64,000 nucleotides of DNA from Flavobacterium sp. 140616W15 (GTDB taxonomy: Bacteria > Bacteroidota > Bacteroidia > Flavobacteriales > Flavobacteriaceae), in NCBI RefSeq assembly GCF_003668995.1, contig NZ_CP033068.1, positions 1,550,001 through 1,614,000 on the forward strand, given 5' to 3'. The position numbers and the translations under genes are program-made. Position 1 is the first letter of the stretch. Each line of letters begins with the position of its first letter. Below, piece by piece: positions 9,273 through 17,753 of the stretch. Below the pieces are notes generated by a model. That model was given only the letters and a program-made list of their open reading frames with translations, had not been told where the DNA came from and did not search any database.

Positions 9273-10040
9273 CTATTTGTAAAAAACATCATAAGCAAAT
9301 CGAATAAGCGTTCCGATTACTACTACCAAGAAGAATATTCGAATAAAGCCATTTCCTTTGTTAATGGCGAGTTTTGCGCCAAGCCATCCGCCAAGTCCGT
9401 TGCTTATTGCCATAGGAATTGCAATTGTCCAGATGATTTTTCCTTTAATTATAAATAGGCAGATCGAACCAAAATTTGTAGCTAAGTTGACCATTTTTGC
9501 ATTTGCAGAAGCATGTAAAAAATCAAACCCCATTAAAGCAATAAATGCTACTACAAAAAAGCTTCCTGTTCCTGGGCCAATAAACCCATCGTAAAAACCA
9601 ACGATTATACTAATTAAAACGGCGTATATTATTTGTGTTTTTGCTGAATGATCTTTGACTACTTGCTGACCAAAGTTCTTTTTTGCATAAGTATAAACTA
9701 ATAATAACGATAAAACGACCAGTAACAGTGGTTTCATAAAATCATTGCTCACATATGTCAATAAAGTAGATCCTAAAAATGCAGATGGCACCGCTAAAAC
9801 CATCATAATGAGTAATAATTTCCATTGAATGACTACTTTTTTCATGTATTGAAAAGCTGCAAAAGCGGTTCCGCTGAAGGCGGGTAATTTTAATGTTCCA
9901 ATAACTGTTGATACTGGTAAGTTAGGTAATAAAATTAATCCCATTGGTGTCTGAATTAATCCGCCACCGCCTACAATGGCATCAATAAATCCTGCTGCAA
10001 AGGCAGCTAAACAAAGTAAAATTATGATATAGTCTTCCAA
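9273..10040 (-). CDS. TauE/SafE-family membrane permease
   Basis: A polytopic inner-membrane protein of the sulfite exporter TauE/SafE family (also called DUF81). It has 255 residues and about 7-8 hydrophobic spans. The N-terminal G-F-I-D-A-I-V-G-G-G-G-L-I-Q (18-31) is the family signature, repeated in degenerate form in the second half (G-F-Y-D-G-F-I-G-P-G-T-G, about 148-159). The substrate is likely a small organic or sulfur oxyanion but cannot be told from sequence. It stands alone with no sulfur-metabolism neighbour. Confidence 0.85.
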   Translation of the reverse strand: MEDYIIILLCLAAFAAGFIDAIVGGGGLIQTPMGLILLPNLPVSTVIGTLKLPAFSGTAFAAFQYMKKVVIQWKLLLIMMVLAVPSAFLGSTLLTYVSNDFMKPLLLVVLSLLLVYTYAKKNFGQQVVKDHSAKTQIIYAVLISIIVGFYDGFIGPGTGSFFVVAFIALMGFDFLHASANAKMVNLATNFGSICLFIIKGKIIWTIAIPMAISNGLGGWLGAKLAINKGNGFIRIFFLVVVIGTLIRFAYDVFYK

Positions 10041-10139
10041 TTATTGTGTAGTATTTGATTCAAAGTTGAAAGTTGGTAAAATTAACCTTCTTAAGTAAAT
10101 ATTACAATTAAAATGGTACTGAATTACGTTCAAAAAGTA

Positions 10140-10147
10140 TATTTTTG
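10140..10147 (+). promoter_or_regulatory. -7 promoter box of the DUF7935 gene
   Basis: TATTTTTG fits TAnnTTTG. It overlaps the possible TTG start at 10145, so the ATG at 10166 must be the true start of the protein. Confidence 0.6.
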
Positions 10148-10165
10148 TTTTCTCAAATTTTAAAA

Positions 10166-10687
10166 ATGGATTCAAATAAAATCATAGAAATTATTGCTTA
10201 TACATTACCTTCTGTTGTAACTGGTAGTGTGGCTTATTATTTTTTTAAATCGTATCTTACAGATAAAAAAGACACTAGAAGATGGTTATTGCAAAAAGAG
10301 GCTCAAAAACAGGCTTTACCATTGCGTTTACAAGCATATGAGCGTATTACATTGTATTTAGAACGTATTAGTTTAACTAAGTTGTTAATACGTATTGCGC
10401 CAACATCTAATGATAAAAATGAATATGAAAATCTAGTTATTGCTCAAATCGAACAAGAATTTGAACATAATTTGACACAACAAATATATATGTCTGATCA
10501 ATGTTGGACTATTGTAACTACTGCTAAGAATGCTACAATTCAAATGATTCGTAAAGCAAGTATGAGCGATCGTGTTGATAGTGCAGATAAGTTACGTGAG
10601 GTTATTTTAAATGATTTATTCGATAAGCAATCACCTAGTAGTGCTGCTTTATCTTATATTAAAGATGAAGTGAGCGAAATGTGGTAA
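10166..10687 (+). CDS. DUF7935-like conserved protein with one membrane anchor
   Basis: A 173-residue protein with one N-terminal hydrophobic span (about 8-25) containing T-L-P-S-V-V-T-G-S-V-A-Y-Y-F-F, followed by a helical, charged cytosolic part. It resembles the uncharacterised DUF7935 proteins of Flavobacteriia; no catalytic motif is visible. The start at ATG 10166 is chosen over TTG 10145 because the promoter box overlaps the latter. Its stop codon lies one base from the stop of the convergent patatin gene. Confidence 0.7.
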   Translation: MDSNKIIEIIAYTLPSVVTGSVAYYFFKSYLTDKKDTRRWLLQKEAQKQALPLRLQAYERITLYLERISLTKLLIRIAPTSNDKNEYENLVIAQIEQEFEHNLTQQIYMSDQCWTIVTTAKNATIQMIRKASMSDRVDSADKLREVILNDLFDKQSPSSAALSYIKDEVSEMW

Positions 10688-11587
10688 TTACCTATTATCG
10701 CTCATGATTTCAGACTTGTTTTGTGCATATTCATATCCTTCTTCCCACCATTTTTTCATTTCTTCTTTATTGAAGATTAATGCGTTGTTAGTTAGTTTTG
10801 TAGGTGTATAAAACAAGTTTAGTTTTACATTTTTATTCTTTGCAATTAGCTTTCCTATCGCAATATCATGTTTTTCTACTTGATCTAATGCTATTCGAAA
10901 TAAATCGATCATTAATGAAAATGGGTTTTTACCAATTGCATTTTTGGTAATATTGACTTCTGTTTCAAGGATAACAACATCTATTTCTGTAGCTCCTCTG
11001 TGTATAGCCTCACGAATTGGAACCAAGCTCGAGAATCCTCCATCACCATATTCTGAGTTGTTTTTAGAAACCAAACTCATAAAAGGAATATAGTTACTAG
11101 ATATCCAAATCCAATCGCAAAATTCGTCATAGCTACAATCTTTAATTGATTTGTACTCTGCTTCATTCCTTGATAAATTTGTAACTGTTACAACAACATC
11201 AGTTTTAAGTTTTTTTAACTGATTAAATTCAGAAATAGAAAAATGATCCTTGATGTATTTTTGCAATCCTTTACTTTCTCCAAATGTTCTTTTCCCTTTA
11301 AAAAACTGACGGATTACATTAAAGTGGTTTATGGTCACAATATCAATTCCGTCTTTCTCTTTTACTACAAATGGACTAATATTAAATATTTTGCCCATGT
11401 TTACATTTGTATAAATACCATGAATTTTATGAATGTTTCCAAGGGCCAAATGTGGAATAAGTAAACTTCCAGTTGAAGTGCCTAGAAATAAATCATATTG
11501 ACATTTTTTTATCTCTAATAAATATTGTGCAACTCCTCCAGCAAAAGCTCCTTTGCTTCCTCCGCCTGAAATAACCAATGCTCTCAT
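10688..11587 (-). CDS. patatin-like phospholipase
   Basis: A lipid acyl hydrolase with a Ser-Asp dyad. Visible are the oxyanion loop G-G-G-S-K-G (8-13), the nucleophile elbow G-T-S-T-G (36-40) with Ser38, and the D-G-G motif (182-184) with Asp182. Length is 299. There is no signal peptide, so it is probably cytosolic and acts on the cell's own membrane lipids, unlike the secreted 700-residue patatin/BamA fusions of Bacteroidota. Start ATG at 11587. It is convergent with the DUF7935 gene. The substrate cannot be told. Confidence 0.9.
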   Translation of the reverse strand: MRALVISGGGSKGAFAGGVAQYLLEIKKCQYDLFLGTSTGSLLIPHLALGNIHKIHGIYTNVNMGKIFNISPFVVKEKDGIDIVTINHFNVIRQFFKGKRTFGESKGLQKYIKDHFSISEFNQLKKLKTDVVVTVTNLSRNEAEYKSIKDCSYDEFCDWIWISSNYIPFMSLVSKNNSEYGDGGFSSLVPIREAIHRGATEIDVVILETEVNITKNAIGKNPFSLMIDLFRIALDQVEKHDIAIGKLIAKNKNVKLNLFYTPTKLTNNALIFNKEEMKKWWEEGYEYAQNKSEIMSDNR

Positions 11588-11599
11588 ATATGTATTGTA

Positions 11600-11690
11600 G
11601 TTTTTTTTAAGAGAAGAGATTAAAGAACAAAGAAAATAGACTCAACTTTGTAATCTATTATCTATCGTCTACCCTATTTATCTTCTATAT
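11600..11690. repeat. imperfect inverted partner of the 14-bp repeat
   Basis: The stretch after the patatin start contains AGAGATTAAAGAAC and further CTTCTATATTC words that are inverted or degenerate forms of the 14-bp unit at 11691. It could fold back on the array. Confidence 0.4.
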
Positions 11691-11760
11691 TCTTTAATCT
11701 ATACTCTTTAATCTATACTCTTTAATCTATACTCTTTAATCTATACTCTTTAATCTATAC
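11691..11760. repeat. tandem repeat, five exact 14-bp copies
   Basis: TCTTTAATCTATAC is repeated five times without change, followed by a partial unit. It ends five bases before the stop codon of the M1 peptidase gene. The 14-bp period means it would not keep reading frame if copies were gained or lost, and it is non-coding here. Confidence 0.95.
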
Positions 11761-11765
11761 TCTTT

Positions 11766-13829
11766 TTACTCTTTCAATAAACGATTTAGCTGAAACTGTT
11801 CATTCGATGACAAATTAGGCAAAATTCTTCCAAATGAACTACGCATTTCAGTATTTTTTAATAGTATTCGAATATTGTCTCTTCCAAATTTAGAAAATTG
11901 CCACATATGATGCGTCGTTGCATTAACCAGATTTGTTAGGACCATATCGTTTGTTAATCGAAAATTAATTAATTTTTCTAACGCATTTTGACGCGTGGTA
12001 GCTTCATATTTAGGCGAGGAATATTCTATTAATTCGTTTACTAATAGTTGTGGTTCTGAAGTATAATTTGCTGTTGATAATGCCAATGAAAGCCATAATG
12101 TCCTTAGATTATAATCGTTGAAGCCAATCCAATTTTTTGATTTATCTAGATATTTATTGCGATGTGAGGGGAAATTGTTCCATAAATAAAACAAGGCTAT
12201 CTCTTGTGTTTGATACGATTTATCATCAAGTAACGTTTCATATTGTATTCTGAAATCTTCAGGAATTTTATATAGAGTTGCTGCTACTTCTTGTCTAACT
12301 TGTATGTTGTTAGTGTTTAAAGCAAGTGTAAGTAATTGCTTTTTTACTTCATATTTCTCATTTTTTAGCTGGTTTACAATTGCTTTTTTAACTGTAAAAT
12401 ATACATCTGATTGTAAAACTTCCGATAGAAACTCTTCTTTTTCTGTTATTGTTTTTTTATTCAGTTTATCAACTTCTAAGCGTATTTGTATTGCTTTATT
12501 TTTATTCAGTAAATCATTTGCTTGTTGTGTATTAAAAGCTGTTGTCTCAAGCCATACTTTAGAGAATTCTTTTAAATTATAATTAGATAGTTTTTTTATT
12601 TCTTCAAAAAAATCATCTGTATTTACTGTTTTATAAGCATATTTCTTCAAGTAATTTTTAATTACTTTTTTAAAAGTTTTATCACCTAAGGCATCGTGTA
12701 AAACAAATAATGCCCATGCTCCTTTTTCATAAAAAGTAAGCGAACTTGCTTTAGGGTTTAAAACTGGTATTGTATCAGTTCTTGAGGCAAATTTTAGTTG
12801 TTGTGACGTTTCGTACAATTTGGAATAAAAATAATCGTCACCATAAATTTCTTTTTCAGCAAGCAATGCGTAATAGGTTGCAAAACCTTCTTGTAGCCAA
12901 TGATGTGTGCTGCTTTCGGCTGTAATCAAGTTTCCAAACCAGTGGTGTGCGAGCTCATGCGCATTAACATTAGTATATTTTCTATCTTCAAATCCTGTAG
13001 AATCAACAACGTATCTGGTAGAAAATAACGTAGCGGTTGTATTTTCCATTCCAGCATATAAAAAGTCACGCACTGGGGCTTGTCTGTATATTTCCCAAGG
13101 ATACTTTACTCCTATTTCTTTTTCTAGAAAATCAAAAATTTCTTTAGAGTGACGATAGGTTGGTTCGAAGCGAGAAAGGTCGTTGTTTTCGATATAATAT
13201 TCTAAAGGGATTCGTGATTTAGATTTTAATGCGTTTTCTTGGTATTTTCCTATAGCAAGTACTAATAAATATGAACTCATAGGGTTTTGCATGCGGTATT
13301 GCCAAATAAACGAACTTCCATTTTCTAATTTGTCTTTCAGGATACCATTTGAAATTACTGTATAGTTTTTATCGAAGGTAATATCCATATTAAAGATTAC
13401 TTTTTCATTGACATCATCAAAGCTTGGAAACCAGTTACTGGTATATCTTCCTTGTCCTTGTGTCCAGATTTCAGTATCCTCCTTATTTTCTGCGTTTATA
13501 AAATATAAAGCTTGTTTAGGCTGGACAGCATAGCTAAAAGTAAGTGTGTTTTTTCCTTTTTGAAATGGGGAAACTAATTGTAATTGCTTATTTGTGTTTA
13601 TGAAAATTATTGCATCGCCATTTACCTTTATATCTGTAAAAGTCATGTTTTGCGCGTCAATTTTAATGGTATCTATGGGTTTTAAAACATCAAAATCATA
13701 TTTTACATTTCCTGATACGATCTTATTTGTTGTATTGATATTAATTTCTCCTAAAACGGTTTTAAAATCAACATATTGAGTTTGTTGTGCAAAGCTGAAT
13801 AGAGAAAAGAAAAAAAGAAGGTATTTCAT
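11766..13829 (-). CDS. M1-family zinc aminopeptidase
   Basis: A zinc metallopeptidase that trims N-terminal residues from peptides. A signal peptide (1 to about 15) sends it to the periplasm or outside. Catalytic features are G-M-E-N (260-263), H-E-L-A-H (291-295) with zinc ligands His291 and His295 and catalytic Glu292, and the third ligand Glu314 in W-L-Q-E-G. The C-terminal third is helical, like the ARM/HEAT-type domain of the family, and length 687 is normal. It has its own minus-strand promoter box (13858-13865). A 14-bp tandem repeat directly follows the stop codon. Confidence 0.93.
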   Translation of the reverse strand: MKYLLFFFSLFSFAQQTQYVDFKTVLGEININTTNKIVSGNVKYDFDVLKPIDTIKIDAQNMTFTDIKVNGDAIIFINTNKQLQLVSPFQKGKNTLTFSYAVQPKQALYFINAENKEDTEIWTQGQGRYTSNWFPSFDDVNEKVIFNMDITFDKNYTVISNGILKDKLENGSSFIWQYRMQNPMSSYLLVLAIGKYQENALKSKSRIPLEYYIENNDLSRFEPTYRHSKEIFDFLEKEIGVKYPWEIYRQAPVRDFLYAGMENTTATLFSTRYVVDSTGFEDRKYTNVNAHELAHHWFGNLITAESSTHHWLQEGFATYYALLAEKEIYGDDYFYSKLYETSQQLKFASRTDTIPVLNPKASSLTFYEKGAWALFVLHDALGDKTFKKVIKNYLKKYAYKTVNTDDFFEEIKKLSNYNLKEFSKVWLETTAFNTQQANDLLNKNKAIQIRLEVDKLNKKTITEKEEFLSEVLQSDVYFTVKKAIVNQLKNEKYEVKKQLLTLALNTNNIQVRQEVAATLYKIPEDFRIQYETLLDDKSYQTQEIALFYLWNNFPSHRNKYLDKSKNWIGFNDYNLRTLWLSLALSTANYTSEPQLLVNELIEYSSPKYEATTRQNALEKLINFRLTNDMVLTNLVNATTHHMWQFSKFGRDNIRILLKNTEMRSSFGRILPNLSSNEQFQLNRLLKE

Positions 13830-13857
13830 TATTTATTTAATTTGGTACTAAGGTTTT

Positions 13858-13865
13858 CAAAGTTA
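13858..13865 (-). promoter_or_regulatory. -7 promoter box of the M1 peptidase gene
   Basis: On the minus strand the sequence reads TAACTTTG, 28 bases before the ATG. It is divergent from the box at 13891-13898. Confidence 0.6.
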
Positions 13866-13890
13866 CAAAGGTTTAATGAACTAATCGAAG

Positions 13891-13898
13891 TAAATTTG
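13891..13898 (+). promoter_or_regulatory. -7 promoter box of the ATP-pyrophosphatase gene
   Basis: TAAATTTG fits TAnnTTTG and lies 34 bases before the TTG start at 13933. Confidence 0.6.
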
Positions 13899-13932
13899 TA
13901 AGTTTACTTTTTGAAAATTTTAAACAATTCTA

Positions 13933-14661
13933 TTGAAAAAGATCGCCTTATTTAATTGGAGCAGCGGCAAAGACTCTGCTCTAGCATTATATAAAATACA
14001 ACAAGCAAATGAATTCGAAATCAGTTGTTTACTTACTAGTGTAAACGAGCAGTTTCAGCGTATTTCTATGCATGGCGTTCGTGTAGAGTTGTTGCAGCAA
14101 CAAGCAGAAAGTATTGGATTGCCTCTAGAAATCATGCAAATTCCAGAAATGCCAACTATGGAAGTGTATGAAGAAGTGATGAGTAAGACCTTAGTTAAGC
14201 TTAAAAATCAAGGAGTTAAATATTCTATTTTTGGAGATATTTTTCTTGAAGATTTGCGTAAATATCGTGAAGATAAATTAGTTGATATCGGTTTTGAAGC
14301 AGTGTTTCCGTTATGGAAAATTCCAACTAAAGATATAATTCATGAATTTATTTCTTTGGGGTTTAAAACGATTGTGGTTTGTGTAAATGAACGTTTTCTT
14401 GATAAAAGTTTTGTAAGCCGTGTAATTGATCAGGATTTTATAAATGATTTGCCAGATAATGTAGATGTGTGTGGTGAAAACGGTGAATTTCATACCTTTA
14501 CCTTCGATGGGCCTATTTTTTCTAAGCCAATTAAATTTGAAATAGGAGAAATTGTGCATCGAAAATATGAAAAACCAAAGACAGAATCCAGTAATACAGC
14601 CTGTGATTCAAATGGTGATGATGCTTTTGATTATGGATTTTGGTATTGCGATTTGATATAA
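13933..14661 (+). CDS. diphthine-ammonia-ligase-like ATP pyrophosphatase (DUF71)
   Basis: An adenine-alpha-hydrolase (PP-loop) enzyme. The N-terminus F-N-W-S-S-G-K-D-S-A (7-16) carries the PP-loop S-G-K-D-S. In archaea and eukaryotes the family amidates diphthine on EF2, but bacteria lack diphthamide, so here the adenylated substrate is unknown. The segment I-F-G-D-I-F-L-E-D-L-R (about 95-105) is a family hallmark. Length 242. The start is TTG at 13933: upstream in-frame sequence is non-coding and the PP-loop begins immediately. It is likely the first gene of a plus-strand run with the two that follow. Confidence 0.85.
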   Translation: MKKIALFNWSSGKDSALALYKIQQANEFEISCLLTSVNEQFQRISMHGVRVELLQQQAESIGLPLEIMQIPEMPTMEVYEEVMSKTLVKLKNQGVKYSIFGDIFLEDLRKYREDKLVDIGFEAVFPLWKIPTKDIIHEFISLGFKTIVVCVNERFLDKSFVSRVIDQDFINDLPDNVDVCGENGEFHTFTFDGPIFSKPIKFEIGEIVHRKYEKPKTESSNTACDSNGDDAFDYGFWYCDLI

Positions 14662-14704
14662 ACTAACATACTGATTTATAAAATTAATTTAAAAACTCAT
14701 TCCT

Positions 14705-15211
14705 ATGCATATAAAAGAAAAGAGCTCTGAAATAGAAAAGATTATATTTTTCTTGGATGAAATTGGGATTAAAGTTGTTGAAAAAGAATTAGATGATACT
14801 TTTTTGCCGGGACTGTCATTAGGTTCAAGTTGTGTTTACATTGATTATAAAAAAATGTTATATCCTGGAGATATATTACATGAAGCAGGACATCTGGCTG
14901 TTACTCCTACTGCTAATCGAAAATTAATAGGAACTGATGAAATAGCTAGTGATTGGCCAACAGAAGGCGAAGAAATTGCGGCAATCCTTTGGTCTTTTGC
15001 AGCAGCAAAACATTTAGATTTGCCTTTAGAGTTAGTATTTCATCCTAATGGCTATAAGAATGATTCAGAGTGGTTAATATCAAATTTTAATGATGAAGTT
15101 TATATAGGTTTGCCTTTTCTTGAATGGGCAGGACTGGCTTTAGGAAAAGAACGAGCATCAGAAGAAGGAAAAGAAGCATTTCCTAAAATGATAAAATGGA
15201 TAAGAGAATAA
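14705..15211 (+). CDS. uncharacterised HEAGH-motif protein
   Basis: A 168-residue cytosolic protein of no family I can name with certainty. It has the metallopeptidase-like signature I-L-H-E-A-G-H (59-65), reminiscent of ImmA/IrrE proteases, and an acidic helix W-P-T-E-G-E-E-I-A-A that could give a third metal ligand. It lacks the usual ImmA C-terminal features. It sits 3 bases upstream of an Asp/Asn hydroxylase and 43 bases after the ATP-pyrophosphatase gene, so is likely co-transcribed. A protease role is inference from one motif. Confidence 0.7.
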   Translation: MHIKEKSSEIEKIIFFLDEIGIKVVEKELDDTFLPGLSLGSSCVYIDYKKMLYPGDILHEAGHLAVTPTANRKLIGTDEIASDWPTEGEEIAAILWSFAAAKHLDLPLELVFHPNGYKNDSEWLISNFNDEVYIGLPFLEWAGLALGKERASEEGKEAFPKMIKWIRE

Positions 15212-15214
15212 ATT

Positions 15215-15907
15215 ATGGATAAACTAGTACGCTCTATAAAGTTTCCGATTGTTTTTGATTCTGAAAAACTACAAAATGATCTAAAAAAGATTATTAACGA
15301 AAATTGGATTGATCATTACAATACTGATTGTTACTCAGGAAAATGGAATTCGATTGCTCTAATGTCTCCAAACGGAAAATCAGATGCTATTTATGCTTCA
15401 CCAACTAATAATGAAAAAGTAGTTGAGACTGAAATCTTAAACTCCTGTACTTACTTTAAAGAAATTTTAGATGGCTTTTTATTCGAAAAAACAGCTGTCC
15501 GATTATTACAGTTGGCTGTAGGTGCAGAAGTTAAACCACATAGTGATAATTGTTTGGGATACGAAGATGACTCCTTTAGACTGCATATTCCAATAATTAC
15601 CAATAGTGATGTTGAATTTATTTTAGATGGTACTCGTTTGATTATGAATGAAGGTGAATGTTGGTATATCGATGCTAATTTTATTCATTCGGTTGCAAAT
15701 AGAGGTACACAAGACCGTATTCATCTTGTTATTGATGGTGTTAGAAATGAATGGACTGATGCTATGTTTTACAAGGAAGCTCCTCAAGACCAATTTGTAA
15801 AACCTGTTCCGGTGATGAGTGATGAGAAAAAGCAGCTCATTATTAATGAATTACGCTTAATGAATACGCCAATGGCAGATGAAATGATTAAAAATCTAGA
15901 GCAATAA
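15215..15907 (+). CDS. aspartyl/asparaginyl beta-hydroxylase domain protein
   Basis: An Fe(II)/2-oxoglutarate-dependent oxygenase of the Asp_Arg_Hydrox fold. Visible are V-K-P-H-S-D-N (about 107-113) with the His-x-Asp iron ligands, R-L-H-I-P, G-E-C-W-Y-I-D, the distal His in F-I-H-S-V-A-N-R-G, and D-R-I-H-L-V-I-D with the 2-oxoglutarate-binding Arg. Length 230, no signal peptide. The target could be a protein side chain or a free amino acid. It is 3 bases after the HEAGH gene, a spacing that implies translational coupling. Confidence 0.85.
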   Translation: MDKLVRSIKFPIVFDSEKLQNDLKKIINENWIDHYNTDCYSGKWNSIALMSPNGKSDAIYASPTNNEKVVETEILNSCTYFKEILDGFLFEKTAVRLLQLAVGAEVKPHSDNCLGYEDDSFRLHIPIITNSDVEFILDGTRLIMNEGECWYIDANFIHSVANRGTQDRIHLVIDGVRNEWTDAMFYKEAPQDQFVKPVPVMSDEKKQLIINELRLMNTPMADEMIKNLEQ

Positions 15908-16138
15908 ATTCTGATTTAATTATTTAAAATAGCTAGGTGTAAAATGTAAAATATGATCTAACACATAGGAATATTGAGTTTATGTGTAAAATAGAATCCA
16001 AAATGAAAACATTTCTTTCATATAGTAGGTTTTGTGCGTTTAAATTAAGTGAAACATCTTATTTTGAAAGTACAGAAAACGATGCTACTGGGTGTTGGAA
16101 TTAATTACAGCCGTTGTGCTGTTAAAGAGTAAACCTAA

Positions 16139-16537
16139 GTGAATAAATTAAATTTAAGAAAATATGGAACAATAATTACTTTGATTATTGTTGCTTTTTT
16201 ATTTCAAAGCTGTTTAGTAAGCAGATGTCAAAGGCCTCAAATTATGGGGTATATTTATGATGAAGGTACCAAGACTCCTATTGAAAATTGTAAGGTAGGC
16301 GAAAGTTTAACCAATGCAATGGGGTATTTTAATTTAAAAGAAATGAGATATTCTCAATTTACTTTTGTGGGATATGAAGCGCCTCCACTGCATGTTAATG
16401 AAACTATTTATAAAGAAGGTTATGAAAAGAAATTTATTGATTTACATAATCCTTTTGGTGGCGGAATGAGAAAAGGTGCAGTTCATAAGGTTGATACTAT
16501 TTACTTGAAAAAGAATGTAGTTACGGTTCTTAATTAA
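16139..16537 (+). CDS. small lipoprotein with carboxypeptidase-regulatory-like domain
   Basis: A 132-residue envelope lipoprotein. The N-terminal hydrophobic span ends in lipobox F-Q-S-C (about residue 25). The rest has the beta-sandwich pattern Q-I-M-G-Y-I-Y-D-E-G-T-K-T-P-I-E-N-C, typical of CarboxypepD_reg-like domains found in Bacteroidota surface proteins. The start is GTG at 16139, the only one that includes the whole signal peptide. It is convergent with the DUF4348 lipoprotein (stop codons 3 bases apart). Its function is unknown. Confidence 0.7.
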   Translation: MNKLNLRKYGTIITLIIVAFLFQSCLVSRCQRPQIMGYIYDEGTKTPIENCKVGESLTNAMGYFNLKEMRYSQFTFVGYEAPPLHVNETIYKEGYEKKFIDLHNPFGGGMRKGAVHKVDTIYLKKNVVTVLN

Positions 16538-16540
16538 TTT

Positions 16541-17023
16541 TTAGGTTGAAACATCAACCCAGGTTACAAGTTGCCATTTTCCATCTTTTTTTTCAAAAAA
16601 ATAATCTATAAAAATACCATTATTGATTCCACGTTGTTGAATAACGGCTTTGTCTTTTTTTAGGATTAATTGTTGATTATAGTCTCTTTCTTCTGGTTTT
16701 TTATCTAGGTCAATAGTTGTGTATTTCTCTTTAGGAATTACGTAATCAACGAGTTCTAAATCATCGTTATTGATTTTTACTTTAAGCGGGAAATTAATTC
16801 TACTTATCTGAAATACAGTGTCATGATTGAATAACCTAAAGAAATGATTGAAGTCTTCAATATCGTTTTTATCACTTGCACCTACAGGCACTTTTTCTTC
16901 GTTTGCGACAACATTCTCTTCTTCGTCTTTTAAAATAGTGGTGTTTTGAGGCGCTATTTCTTTTTTACAGCTTACAATAAGCAATAGTAAAATTATAAAA
17001 GATGATTTTAGAATTGTTTTCAT
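16541..17023 (-). CDS. DUF4348-type lipoprotein
   Basis: A 160-residue lipoprotein with lipobox L-I-V-S-C (Cys19). After a Glu/Asn-rich linker, the segment D-F-N-H-F-F-R-L-F-N-H-D, Q-I-S-R-I-N-F-P-L and the terminal F-F-E-K-K-D-G-K-W-Q-L resemble the DUF4348 domain, a nuclear-transport-factor-2-like fold seen in Bacteroidota lipoproteins. No catalytic residues are assigned. Its ATG overlaps the stop codon of the DUF1697 gene by four bases, so the two are translationally coupled. Confidence 0.75.
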   Translation of the reverse strand: MKTILKSSFIILLLLIVSCKKEIAPQNTTILKDEEENVVANEEKVPVGASDKNDIEDFNHFFRLFNHDTVFQISRINFPLKVKINNDDLELVDYVIPKEKYTTIDLDKKPEERDYNQQLILKKDKAVIQQRGINNGIFIDYFFEKKDGKWQLVTWVDVST

Positions 17024-17574
17024 GCCCCTCGTCTTTCTTCGTATATTTTTAATAATTGCGTTACAGTATTCCAGTTTCTGATGGTTGCTGTTACATTAAG
17101 TTTTTTCTCGATATATTTTTGATCAAATCTAGTTTTTCCAGCTCCAACCGCATATTTGATGAATATTCTATTGCCATCAATACTAGCTTCGTCTGGCTTA
17201 AATTGACTAATTTTTAAATCATTGATGCTTTCGCTTCGCAATGCTATTGAAACAAACGCAACATATAATTTCTTGATGTCGGCATCTTTTTCTTTTAAAA
17301 AAGGATTGTTCTTAAAACAAGCTTCTAAGTCTTCTTTGCTAATCACTACAATTGGTACTTCATGTCCAAATACTTTGAAGATTTCTTGTTTAATTAAAAA
17401 GCCAACTTTTGAAGCATTGTCTTCCTCTGTGTCTACAAAAACATTACCTGACTGGATATAAGTCTGAACATTTTTAAAGCCTATATTTTCTAAAGTAGTT
17501 TTTAAAGCTTCCATTTTGATCATGTTGTGTCCAGAAACATTGATACCACGAAGTAATGCGAGATGAGTTGTCAT
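17020..17574 (-). CDS. DUF1697 family protein
   Basis: A 184-residue cytosolic protein of the DUF1697 family, whose hallmark L-L-R-G-I-N-V-S-G-H-N (6-16) and I-Q-S-G-N-V-F-V (about 35-42) are clear. The C-terminus has N-W-N-T-V-T-Q-L, also typical. The biochemical function of the family is unknown. The start is set at ATG 17574; a TTG seven codons upstream is possible but adds a non-conserved Lys-rich tail. It forms a two-gene operon with the DUF4348 lipoprotein. Confidence 0.85.
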   Translation of the reverse strand: MTTHLALLRGINVSGHNMIKMEALKTTLENIGFKNVQTYIQSGNVFVDTEEDNASKVGFLIKQEIFKVFGHEVPIVVISKEDLEACFKNNPFLKEKDADIKKLYVAFVSIALRSESINDLKISQFKPDEASIDGNRIFIKYAVGAGKTRFDQKYIEKKLNVTATIRNWNTVTQLLKIYEERRGA

Positions 17575-17672
17575 TTGTTTTAATTTATTTTTCAAAGATA
17601 TAAATATTCAAAGTCTAATAAGTCAATTTTTAAATTTCCTAATTAAAATCTATCTTCGCCTTATGAAAAAGA

Positions 17673-17720
17673 GTATAGAATAAAGAATATAGACTAACAT
17701 CTATTCTCTTTATTCTATCT
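17673..17720. repeat. hairpin in the recG leader, related to the 14-bp array
   Basis: Left arm AGAATAAAGAATATAGA and right arm TCTATTCTCTTTATTCT pair with few mismatches. The arms resemble the reverse complement of the 14-bp unit at 11691 (GTATAGATTAAAGA). The repeat lies in the recG 5' region. Confidence 0.6.
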
Positions 17721-17753
17721 TCTAAGATATCCAATAATCGAGCAAACAAAAAA

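Noticed and set aside
10145..10165. TTG start upstream of the DUF7935 gene
   Set aside because: It overlaps the -7 promoter box, so it would lie at or before the transcript start.
11691..11760. CRISPR array
   Set aside because: Units are contiguous with no spacers and there are no cas genes.
16003..16104. 33-codon ATG frame before the lipoprotein gene
   Set aside because: No promoter, no recognisable family and no sign of coding bias; the length is within chance for AT-rich DNA.
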